From an uncultured Flavobacteriaceae bacterium (GTDB lineage Bacteria; Bacteroidota; Bacteroidia; Flavobacteriales; Flavobacteriaceae): DNA of 64,000 nucleotides. A model generated the notes under the pieces. The model was not told where the DNA came from, made no database searches, and saw nothing but the letters and a program-made list of their open reading frames with translations. How positions within the stretch are numbered: position 1 is the first letter of the stretch; each line of letters begins with the position of its first letter. The stretch lies in the NCBI GenBank assembly GCA_913052585.1, contig CAJXEB010000005.1:1-64000 (forward strand). The letters are read 5' to 3'. This document shows positions 48,901-56,881 of the stretch, piece by piece. Both the position numbers and the translations under genes were made by a program.

Positions 48901-49753
48901 TAGTATAAGAGCAAAAGATGATGCTGGGAACACTTCATCTTCAAGTAATACGGTTAGTGTAACTACAGATAGTAATGACGGAGGCGACTCTACAGTTCTA
49001 AATGAGGGATATTTTGAATCTGGCTGGGATGGCTGGGTAGATGGAGGTAGCGATTCTTATCGTTATTCTGGGTCAAGGTCTTATGAAGGATCAAAATCTA
49101 TTAGATTAAGAGATAATACCAACTCATCAGTTATGACGCTAAGTGACATTAATGTTTCTAGTTATAATAACATTGATATTGAATTTTATTTTTATGCTCG
49201 AAGCATGGAAAATGGAGAAGATTTTTGGGTTCAATACCATGATGGCTCTTCTTGGAATACAATAGCAACTTATGCTAGAGGGACTAACTTTAACAACAAT
49301 ACTTTTTATAACGCTACGGTAAATATTTCAGATGTTATTTATAATTTTCCTCCAAATGCTAAATTTCGTTTTAGATGTGATGCAAGTGGCAATAATGATC
49401 ATATATATATAGATCAAGTTACTATTACTGGAAATTCAAGTTCTTCTAGTTTAATAAATAATATCACTTCTCTTGGAGAGATTAATAATATTCTAGGAGA
49501 TGGAGAAAATGAAATTGATTTTGAAAGTGACTTCTTATTATATCCAAATCCAGCAAAATCTAATATATCTATCAAGTTATCAACTGAAAGCGTCTATGTG
49601 ACTTACCGTGTTGTTAATATGATTGGACAAGAAGTATTTTCTGGCATATTAAGTAAGGGACCAATTAATGTTCAAAATCTAGAAACAGGTATTTACTTTA
49701 TGGAAGTAAATGATGGTGAAGAAGTAATGATTCAGCGATTTATTAAGGAATAA
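45983..49753 (+). CDS. secreted M4-family (thermolysin-like) metallopeptidase with three Fn3 domains and T9SS sorting domain
   Basis: FTP propeptide; HEIGHAVTEF and GLNEGYSDIWG; Fn3 repeats; C-terminal LYPNPAKSNISIKL...ETGIYFMEVNDGEEVMIQRFIKE. Confidence 0.94.
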   Translation: MKKHSHLLILTLLTLGFFFTGTLKGISQDQKIDQKPTKIPPKLLKFNESQRVSFQNSNQLLKNVFDSSENTTFINIKQQQDKLGYTHQKNQQYYKNIKVEFGTLTIHSKSGVIESISSEFYKIEDLNTSPNITNNQAFNRAISHTGASAYLWEDEAASNELGYSKPEGELVILPLFEGETTTMKLAYKFDIYTIVPMGGGDLYIDAQNGQALFFNNKVKHLDNFGHDGSAFHKNEEVPATKVIVEEFEAVASGTAATRYSGSRTIETSLSGGNYILSDAGRKVYTRNANNLAPQGSSLPYITNYSQFTDANNNWTAAEFDNSNKDNAALDAHWGAMMTYDYWSSVHGRDSYDGNGAQLRSYVHVDNNYDNAFWFLNVMSYGDGSSNGNEGNGYFDALTSLDVAAHEIGHAVTEFTANLAYQRESGGLNEGYSDIWGAAVEHFAKGNGNDANPDASIWLIGDEIDRRSGSAALRSMSNPTLLGQPDTYGGANWQNPNCGTPTQSNDYCGVHTNSGVLNYWFYLSVAGGSGTNDIGNAFSVSGIGMTKAAKISYRAINTYLSANSTYADARAAMIQSAQDLYGADGAEEQGVTNAWHAVGVGDAYGGGNPTTCYSGDISLSITFDNYPEETAWTLKNSSGTTVASASYSTANPDGSTVNETFTGLAVDDYIFNITDVYGDGICCSYGSGSYTLSSSAGSFKTGGDFGSSEATPFCIESGTGGDTEAPTTPTSLAASNVTETTADLSWNASSDNVAVTGYDIYQGSTNIGTVTGTSAQITGLTAATSYSFNIRAKDATGNESSSSNTVNVTTSSGADTQAPTAPTTLATSNITQTTVDLSWNASSDNFGVTGYDVYQGSTNIGTVTGTSAQITGLTAATSYSFNIRAKDAAGNESSSSNTVNFTTSSEADTQAPTAPTSLTASNITQTSLDLSWNASSDNIGITGYDVYLGASNIMSVTGTSASVSGLTAATTYTFSIRAKDDAGNTSSSSNTVSVTTDSNDGGDSTVLNEGYFESGWDGWVDGGSDSYRYSGSRSYEGSKSIRLRDNTNSSVMTLSDINVSSYNNIDIEFYFYARSMENGEDFWVQYHDGSSWNTIATYARGTNFNNNTFYNATVNISDVIYNFPPNAKFRFRCDASGNNDHIYIDQVTITGNSSSSSLINNITSLGEINNILGDGENEIDFESDFLLYPNPAKSNISIKLSTESVYVTYRVVNMIGQEVFSGILSKGPINVQNLETGIYFMEVNDGEEVMIQRFIKE
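48150..48990 (+). repeat. three tandem Fn3-encoding repeats, 279-bp period
   Basis: Equivalent positions 48271, 48550 and 48829; copies 1 and 2 share long near-identical DNA. Outer limits approximate. Confidence 0.88.
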
Positions 49754-49777
49754 ATGCTAAATAATTTATGAAAATAA

Positions 49778-49810
49778 AAACCGCCTAAAGTTATCTTTAG
49801 ACGGTTTTTT
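49778..49810 (+). terminator. intrinsic terminator after the M4 peptidase gene
   Basis: AAACCGcCTAAAG-TTAT-CTTTAGaCGGTTTTTTT. Confidence 0.85.
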
Positions 49811-49822
49811 TACATGAAAAAA

Positions 49823-50965
49823 CTACTCAACTAATTTAGATATTTTCTTATAATGTATATTTCTTTCTTTTAAATAATTAAGGAAATAATGGAAACATTC
49901 TTCGTGTTTTCCAACTAATTCTGGAGGAAATACTCCTTTCTCTTTAAACTTCCCTTCTAAAAACAAATTTGCAGCAGCTGAAGCTGTATATCCGGTTGTT
50001 CTTGCCATCGATGAAGTTTTTGTTTCAGAACAGTATTCATCGTGAAGTGTATATACAATTTCTTCAATTTTGCCATCAGCGTTTTCTCCTTTCACAGTAA
50101 TACGCATTACCGTAATTTCTTCCTCTGTTTCTCCTAATTTCCATTCGTCAAATAAAACCTTACTTGTAAAATCTAACGGTGAAATTTTAGTTCCGTTTAT
50201 TTCAATTTCTTTTGTATTAAAAAATCCACTTTCCTTTAATACACTTATGTATTCAACATGACCAGGATATCGTAATGTCTTTTCCTTCATGTTTTTAATA
50301 TGTGGCATGGTAAACATAATAGAGCGCAATCCATCAGAATTAAAAGATTCTAAGGTTCCTACTTTATCAAATTCTACAAACTCACAGTCTGTTAAAGCTT
50401 CTCTAGTAATCATTTTACCATTTTCTATATATCGAGCAGGACGTGTATATTCTTCAATTACATCTATGGGTGAAAAAGGAGCTTTATAACAAAATGGCCA
50501 TTTTTTTACTTTAGGTAAACCACCAACTAAACATTCAAAATCAGTTAGTTTCATTTTTTCATTATAATAGCCTAAAATAACATTGTCCATTCCAGGAGCT
50601 ACACCACAATCCACTATTGCGGTTACATTTTTTTCCTTGGCTAAAGCGTCTAATTCTAATGAGTTTTCTGAAAAGAATGAAATATCTATAACATTCATTT
50701 CAGCTTCAATAATAGATTTTAAAGTTTCAAAACCTAGAAAACCCGGTACTGCACAAACTACTAAATCAAATTTCTTAATGGTTTGTTTTAACTTATTTAT
50801 ATCAGTTACATCAAGTAATTGGGTTTTTAAATTATTACATTTTTGTTCCGCTTTTTGTAAAGCTTCTTGATTAAAATCGGTAAGTGTTATGTTATTTTTT
50901 TTTGAAAGGTCAATTGCAATGGTACTACCAACCATTCCAGCACCTAATACGATGATGTTTTTCAT
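49823..50965 (-). CDS. saccharopine dehydrogenase family protein
   Basis: IVLGAGMVGSTIAIDLSKKNNITLTDF Rossmann; VDCGVAPGMDNVILGYY...GGLPKVKKWPFCYKAPFSP. Confidence 0.9.
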   Translation of the reverse strand: MKNIIVLGAGMVGSTIAIDLSKKNNITLTDFNQEALQKAEQKCNNLKTQLLDVTDINKLKQTIKKFDLVVCAVPGFLGFETLKSIIEAEMNVIDISFFSENSLELDALAKEKNVTAIVDCGVAPGMDNVILGYYNEKMKLTDFECLVGGLPKVKKWPFCYKAPFSPIDVIEEYTRPARYIENGKMITREALTDCEFVEFDKVGTLESFNSDGLRSIMFTMPHIKNMKEKTLRYPGHVEYISVLKESGFFNTKEIEINGTKISPLDFTSKVLFDEWKLGETEEEITVMRITVKGENADGKIEEIVYTLHDEYCSETKTSSMARTTGYTASAAANLFLEGKFKEKGVFPPELVGKHEECFHYFLNYLKERNIHYKKISKLVE

Positions 50966-51137
50966 TTTTGAAAATTATTTAAAAAGTGATGTGTAATTGT
51001 TGAATTATATTTTTATTCAGAACGCATTGAAGAATCTCTGAATATATATTTAAGCTAAGTTATTATAAAACAAGTTATAAACCTGGAATAAGAATCCAAG
51101 GCATTTCAGAAAGATTATAACGTTTGTAGGTTAACAT

Positions 51138-51890
51138 CTAATAGTTTTTGATTTCAAAATTTTCACCATCAAAGACTCCGAAAGTATAATAATTTATCCA
51201 ATCTCCTAAATTAAAATAGGTAGAATTTTTTCCAACTTTAATTTCCATAGGCAAATGTCTATGACCAAAGATGAAATAATCGTAATGCTTGTTTTCTAAT
51301 TTACGTCTAGCATAAGCTGCTAGCCACTCCTTATTTTCACCTAAAAACTTTTTGTCTTCGACACCTGAAATCAATTTGTTTTTTACTGATAAATGTTGAG
51401 CAAGTCGCATACCAATATCGGGATGTAACCAACGATAAAGCCATTTTGAAAAAGGATTTGTAAAAATTTTTTTCATTCTTTTATAGCCTTTATCATTAGG
51501 TCCCTTACCATCCCCATGACCTATTAAAAATGTTTTATTATTAAAAGTAAATTCTTTTAGATCGTGGTAAGTAGGAATATTTAATTCTTTTTCAAAATAA
51601 TCATTCATCCATAAATCATGATTCCCAACAAAAAAATAAATGGGTATTCCACTATCCCTAATTTCAGCAAGCTTTCCTAATGTTCTAACAAAACCCTTTG
51701 GAACAACAGTTTTATATTCAAACCAAAAATCAAACAGATCACCTAATAAAAAAATAGCAGCTGCGTCTTCTTTTACTTCATCTAACCATTTTACAAACTT
51801 TTTTTCACGAGGAAAACTTTCCTCTTGAGTAGGAGCGCCTAAATGATTATCACTTGAAAAATATATTTTTTTTCCTTCTGGAATTTGCAT
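51138..51890 (-). CDS. lpxH: UDP-2,3-diacylglucosamine diphosphatase-type phosphoesterase
   Basis: SSDNHLGA, LLGDLFDFWFEY, VGNHDLWM, GHGDGKG, FGHRHLP metallophosphoesterase motifs. Confidence 0.85.
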   Translation of the reverse strand: MQIPEGKKIYFSSDNHLGAPTQEESFPREKKFVKWLDEVKEDAAAIFLLGDLFDFWFEYKTVVPKGFVRTLGKLAEIRDSGIPIYFFVGNHDLWMNDYFEKELNIPTYHDLKEFTFNNKTFLIGHGDGKGPNDKGYKRMKKIFTNPFSKWLYRWLHPDIGMRLAQHLSVKNKLISGVEDKKFLGENKEWLAAYARRKLENKHYDYFIFGHRHLPMEIKVGKNSTYFNLGDWINYYTFGVFDGENFEIKNY

Positions 51891-51979
51891 GGGTTAAATA
51901 TACAAATTCTTAAGTAGGCAAGAAGCTTTTTGTTTGATGGGTTAGTTCTTTAAGGTGAGATTCCTGCGAAAGTAGAAAT

Positions 51980-52429
51980 TTAATTATCAGACGCAAACCA
52001 TTGTGCATAACTGCTATCTGTTTCTTGAAGCTTTAAGGAGTGTAATTGAACATGTTGTGGTAATTCTTGTTTAATGACATTTGCGAAATCAATAATCATC
52101 ATTTCGCTTGTCGGTTGATAATCTACCAGTAATACATTATGTCCTCTATCAGATAATTCTTTTGCTAATTCTACATGTGGCGTGTTTTTATTAAAAACGG
52201 TGGCATGATCAAAAACATCTACTATTTTATTTTTAACAATTACTTTTAAGTCACTAAAATCGATAACCATTCCAAGTTTAACATGACTAGTATCTGAAAT
52301 AGGTTTACCAATAACAGTTACGTGGAGTTTATAACTATGTCCATGGACATTCCTACATTTTCCATCATAACCATATAAGGCGTGGCCTGTTTCAAAAGAA
52401 AACTGTTTGGTGATTCTTATAGTACTCAT
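51980..52429 (-). CDS. queD: 6-carboxytetrahydropterin synthase / PTPS family
   Basis: FSFETGHALYGYDGKCRNVHGHSYKLHVTV; DFSDLK; FDHATVFN. Confidence 0.88.
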   Translation of the reverse strand: MSTIRITKQFSFETGHALYGYDGKCRNVHGHSYKLHVTVIGKPISDTSHVKLGMVIDFSDLKVIVKNKIVDVFDHATVFNKNTPHVELAKELSDRGHNVLLVDYQPTSEMMIIDFANVIKQELPQHVQLHSLKLQETDSSYAQWFASDN

Positions 52430-52480
52430 ACAATTAAATTAGACCGTAAAGATACTGTTTTTAGTAGCAAAGTGAAATTT

Positions 52481-53827
52481 CTAGCCTAACCTTTCAGACT
52501 TTGCTAAGGGATAATATTTGGATTTAAATTTAAATATCAATGCAACTGCTCTAAATGCAATCCATACTACTAAAGCAATCCAAATTCCTGTTAATTTTAA
52601 ATCTAGATAATTACAGATTAATAGCGTTGGAATAAACCCAAATAAAGTTGCGCCAACTAAAACATTTCGGAGGTATTTCATTTCACCTAAACCTTTAAAA
52701 ATAGCATCCAATGTAAACCCTAAGGCGTTAAATGGTTGTGAAATTAAAACAATAAAAAACATCCCATAGAAAGTAGATAATACTAATGTGTCTTTAGTAA
52801 ATATTAAACCTAAATGATCGTAAAACAATACACCAGCTACTATTAACAAAAAACTAACAAATAAATTATAGAGATTTACCCTTTTTGTTAAAATCCATAG
52901 GTCTTTATACTTTTTCGCTCCTAATAATCTACCTCCAAGAATATTACCAGCAGCTCCATATCCATCAATAAAAAATGCCGAAAACAACCAAAGATTAATT
53001 GCAATGGTATGAGCGGCGATAAATTCTTTTCCTAAAGAAGTCGCTTCACGAACAGCCATTAATAATGCAACGTTTAATGCAACAGATCTAATAAATAAAT
53101 TAAAGCTCATATTGACCAATCGTTGTATTTCTGGATGAATTTTTCTTTTTAATTTCAAAGAAATATTCGTTTTGGTTATTAATAAAAATAATGCTAAAAG
53201 AGCCATCACTAATTGTGAAATTAAACTAGCCCAAGCTGCTCCTTTTACACCCATTGGCTCAACAAAATCTTCTAAACCATAAACAAAAAGAAAGTCCAAA
53301 CCAATATTAATAAAGGCTCCAATTGAAGCGATTATCATGGGCCAAAAAGTATTTTGTAAGCCTCTAAAAAGTCCAAAAATTGCAAAAGTGAATAAGGTTA
53401 AGGGAAATCCCCAAATACGGATGTAATAATAATCTTTACTAAACTCTAATATTTTCCCTTCAGCTCTTAAAAACAATAATATGTCTTCAATAAAAAAATA
53501 GGTAGAAAGTAAAAGAATAAAACTTAATAATACATTGAATAGTATTGCTTGAGCTGGAAAGCTAGTAAGGCTTTTTAAATTCCCTGCTCCTAAATTTTGT
53601 GAAATAATTGCCGAAATCGCACTTCGTGTTTGTGCTAAAATCCATATAATTGTTGAAATAAAAGCCCCTACAATACCAACAGCAGCTAAAGACTCTGTGC
53701 CAAATTCTGCAATGTTACCAACTACAGCAGCATCCGTAGAAGACAGAACAGGTTCAGCAATACCCGCAATAATAGCTGGTAATGCTAATTGTTGAATCCG
53801 TTTAAATGAAATGTCTATTTTTTGCAT
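52481..53827 (-). CDS. MATE family efflux transporter
   Basis: About 12 TM segments; ALPAIIAGIAEPVLSSTDAAVVGNI N-terminus; start MQKID (track ORF to 53842). Confidence 0.92.
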   Translation of the reverse strand: MQKIDISFKRIQQLALPAIIAGIAEPVLSSTDAAVVGNIAEFGTESLAAVGIVGAFISTIIWILAQTRSAISAIISQNLGAGNLKSLTSFPAQAILFNVLLSFILLLSTYFFIEDILLFLRAEGKILEFSKDYYYIRIWGFPLTLFTFAIFGLFRGLQNTFWPMIIASIGAFINIGLDFLFVYGLEDFVEPMGVKGAAWASLISQLVMALLALFLLITKTNISLKLKRKIHPEIQRLVNMSFNLFIRSVALNVALLMAVREATSLGKEFIAAHTIAINLWLFSAFFIDGYGAAGNILGGRLLGAKKYKDLWILTKRVNLYNLFVSFLLIVAGVLFYDHLGLIFTKDTLVLSTFYGMFFIVLISQPFNALGFTLDAIFKGLGEMKYLRNVLVGATLFGFIPTLLICNYLDLKLTGIWIALVVWIAFRAVALIFKFKSKYYPLAKSERLG

Positions 53828-54321
53828 AACCATTCGTAGCAATAAAAAGGAAATTCACTTTGTTTTGGAAAATGAATTTCTCCTAATCTTTTGAAGCCAC
53901 GAATTTCGTAAAACTTTTGGTTTCTAACATTCTTACTAAAGGTATCTAATCTTATAGAGATATAATTATTATTTATAGCAAATTGCTCTGCAAAATCCAT
54001 AAATATTTGAGCGAAGCCATTCCCTTGATTGTTTGGATTAATTGCCAGTCTATGGATATATAGGTTATTATCATTTTTAGTAAGCCAATTTATTGGAATA
54101 TATTCAGAATCCATAAAGGGAGTTAAAACCATGCAGCCTATAATATTTTCATCTGAAATAAGAACATATAATTCATTTCGCTTAATATCATTTTCAAAAG
54201 CATTTCTTGAAGGATAGTCTTCATTCCACTGAAGTATCCCTTTCATTATCATATCCTTAGCACAAGCCTTTGTTATTGCTAATATTTTAGGTATTTCTAT
54301 TTTTTTTGCTAATCGAATCAT
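53815..54321 (-). CDS. GNAT family N-acetyltransferase
   Basis: NLYIHRLAINPNNQGNGFAQIFMDFAEQFA acetyl-CoA binding motif; overlaps the MATE start by 13 bp. Confidence 0.9.
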   Translation of the reverse strand: MIRLAKKIEIPKILAITKACAKDMIMKGILQWNEDYPSRNAFENDIKRNELYVLISDENIIGCMVLTPFMDSEYIPINWLTKNDNNLYIHRLAINPNNQGNGFAQIFMDFAEQFAINNNYISIRLDTFSKNVRNQKFYEIRGFKRLGEIHFPKQSEFPFYCYEWLCKK

Positions 54322-54364
54322 TTATTCGGTGTATTTTTGCTCGAAATTATTAAATCCGAATTTA

Positions 54365-55159
54365 ATGAAAAATATTCTTGTACCTGTTGGTTCAACAGAA
54401 AATGGTATTAACAACTTAAAATATGCTATAAATTTCGCCTCTATAAGTGGGGGAACTGTGTATTTAATAAATGTATATAAAGAGTATGTTAAATTAGGTG
54501 GTCTAAAAGAAGTAGATCAATTTGAGCTTGACAAAAGCGGAAAATTGTTAAGTAATATTATGAATAGTGTTAACACTAAAGGTATTAATGTAATAGCAAA
54601 ACCCATTAAGGGAGATGCTTTTGTTGCTATTAAAAAAATTTCGAAGCAGCTTGATATTGATTTAATTATTGCTTCCCCACAAAGTGTAGAGATTGACGAT
54701 AAAGTTTATTTAGGAACTATTACTGCTAAACTTGTAAAGCAAACAGAAATTCCATTATTAATTGTGCCAAAAGACTATTTATTTAGAAAATTTGATTCCA
54801 TTTTAGTTGCATTTAAAAATGGCCATTTTGAAAAAGAAAATGTATTAACACCAATACATGATATGTTGAGGATATTTAAGTCTAAAATTAATCTACTTCA
54901 AATAATAACACCAGAGACTACTGAAGAACATTTAAAAATTGATCAAGAATTACTTGACATTAAAAGTACTTTAACAACTACAAAAAACGCAACTACTTTT
55001 CAAGGAGTTTTAGAGCATTTCCAATCTCACAACCCAGATATGTTATGTGTTATTAGAAGAAAAAGAGGTTTCTTTAAAAAGTTATGGGAAAAAAATAGCG
55101 TGCTAAAACGTGATTTTCATACTAGTATTCCACTATTAATTTTAAGCGGAAACATATAA
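54365..55159 (+). CDS. universal stress protein family (UspA-like)
   Basis: MKNILVPVGSTENGINNLKYAINFASISGGTVYLINVY; start MKNIL (track ORF begins 54329). Confidence 0.8.
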   Translation: MKNILVPVGSTENGINNLKYAINFASISGGTVYLINVYKEYVKLGGLKEVDQFELDKSGKLLSNIMNSVNTKGINVIAKPIKGDAFVAIKKISKQLDIDLIIASPQSVEIDDKVYLGTITAKLVKQTEIPLLIVPKDYLFRKFDSILVAFKNGHFEKENVLTPIHDMLRIFKSKINLLQIITPETTEEHLKIDQELLDIKSTLTTTKNATTFQGVLEHFQSHNPDMLCVIRRKRGFFKKLWEKNSVLKRDFHTSIPLLILSGNI

Positions 55160-55183
55160 AAGTATATTTGTTTATTTAATTAA

Positions 55184-55260
<77 letters not shown>

Positions 55261-55320
55261 CAATAAAAAAAGCAATTATAACTATATAACTGCTTTTTAA
55301 TTATTTTATGTTTTGCTGTT

Positions 55321-55497
55321 TTAAACAGCAGCGTTTACAACTTCATTTTTTCTTCTATAATAAAGTGTTCCATGGTCACTATAACGGTGAATGTCAAAAA
55401 CTTTTTTCACACCTTCAGTATTATAAAACTGAATTGTTTTTTTGTTTTCAGATTTTTGTCCATTCATCTTAATAGGTTGTTGTTTAGAATTTGTCAT
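55321..55497 (-). CDS. small basic hypothetical protein (58 aa), absent from the ORF track
   Basis: MTNSKQQPIKMNGQKSENKKTIQFYNTEGVKKVFDIHRYSDHGTLYYRRKNEVVNAAV*. Confidence 0.5.
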   Translation of the reverse strand: MTNSKQQPIKMNGQKSENKKTIQFYNTEGVKKVFDIHRYSDHGTLYYRRKNEVVNAAV

Positions 55498-55805
55498 GAT
55501 TTCTAGTTTAATATTAAGTTAATTAATAAATTCGGGTTATTAAAATTAATAATAAAAACGACTATAAGCAACTATATTAGACTAAAAGCGTTATTTTTTA
55601 ACATATTGACGAAGTTTAGGTTGTTTATACGTATATTAATTAAAATAATTTATTTATTTATAACACTTTAGGTGGGGTTTTTATCTCAAATTTTACTAAA
55701 TAATAAACCAGCTCAATATCCCTATTAAAATAAACTATGAATAATTAGTGCTAAATTCATATATATAAATATATTTACGCTGTAATTAATAATAAAAAAA
55801 TCCTT

Positions 55806-56027
55806 ATGGAAATTATAGATAAAGCCTTAGAGTTTGAGACAAGAAAACTTTCTTTTCAGACCACAAGTGATAGAATAGTTGCTTCTAGACAGGTGAAAGC
55901 ACTTATACTAGGTGTAAATGAAATCTATAAAGAGAATCAAGATCCAGAATTAATGGACCTTATGAAACGGCTAACAGTTATTAAAAAGAAAATAGAAGTT
56001 AGATTAAAAGGCCGTTCTCAAAGCTAA
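55806..56027 (+). CDS. small hypothetical protein
   Basis: 73-aa helical charged ORF on its own between tRNA-Ala and the hydrolase. Confidence 0.6.
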   Translation: MEIIDKALEFETRKLSFQTTSDRIVASRQVKALILGVNEIYKENQDPELMDLMKRLTVIKKKIEVRLKGRSQS

Positions 56028-56879
56028 TTAGCTGCCTATATTTAGAAAATAAATTGACTTTTCTACTACATCTTGTAAATTTTTAGGAAGTTCACTTTCT
56101 TTCCAAGGATGTTTGGTTCCAAAAGAATGATCCCCATTTTCAATAATTTCTAATTTACTTTTTGGATTCCATTTATGCATTCGTCTTGCTTCTGCTTCAA
56201 TCACAGTAGAATCATCACTTCCTTGCAAAATTAAAAATGGTATATTTAATTTTTGAACTGCTAATTTTATGGTTAATCGATTTTCATTGGCTGTAAAATC
56301 TTGGAAAAACTGAAAATAATGAGGCATTTTTTGCTTGGTTCTTGAATTTTCAATGTAGGTAATTCCTTTTTCTTTCCAATCGTTAAAATGACTTGAACCA
56401 ACCTGAAACCTTGCTTTAAAATCGCTTACACCTGCCCAAGTTATCACATTTTTAATCTTAGATTCTTCCGTTGCTTTTATAAGTATGATGCCTGCTCCTC
56501 TACTATGAGCTATTAAGGAAATAGCATTTGAATTAAGTTCGTTTTCAAAATTATTTGTAGAGGAAATAAAATTTATCACAGTCTCTAAATCCCCTAATTC
56601 TTTACTAAAATTATTTTGTGCAAATGCTTCTAAATCTGGAAAATCTATTGGGTTTTGAACGGTCCCTCCATTGTGAGAAAAATTGAATTTCAAAAAAAAG
56701 TATCCTTCTTCGGCAAACCGTTCTGCTACTAAATTCCAAGCTCCCCAATCTTTATAACCTTTATAACCATGACAAAAAATAACAATTGGTTTTGGTGTGT
56801 TATTAGCCTTATAAAAAACATCATAAACAATCGTTTTTTCATCTTTTCTATTGAGTAATAGGTTTTTGATTATAATCAT
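56028..56879 (-). CDS. alpha/beta hydrolase
   Basis: VIFCHGYKGYKDWGAW, LIAHSRGAGI nucleophile elbow, LQGSDDSTV, NGDHSFG. Confidence 0.92.
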   Translation of the reverse strand: MIIIKNLLLNRKDEKTIVYDVFYKANNTPKPIVIFCHGYKGYKDWGAWNLVAERFAEEGYFFLKFNFSHNGGTVQNPIDFPDLEAFAQNNFSKELGDLETVINFISSTNNFENELNSNAISLIAHSRGAGIILIKATEESKIKNVITWAGVSDFKARFQVGSSHFNDWKEKGITYIENSRTKQKMPHYFQFFQDFTANENRLTIKLAVQKLNIPFLILQGSDDSTVIEAEARRMHKWNPKSKLEIIENGDHSFGTKHPWKESELPKNLQDVVEKSIYFLNIGS

Positions 56880-56881
56880 AT

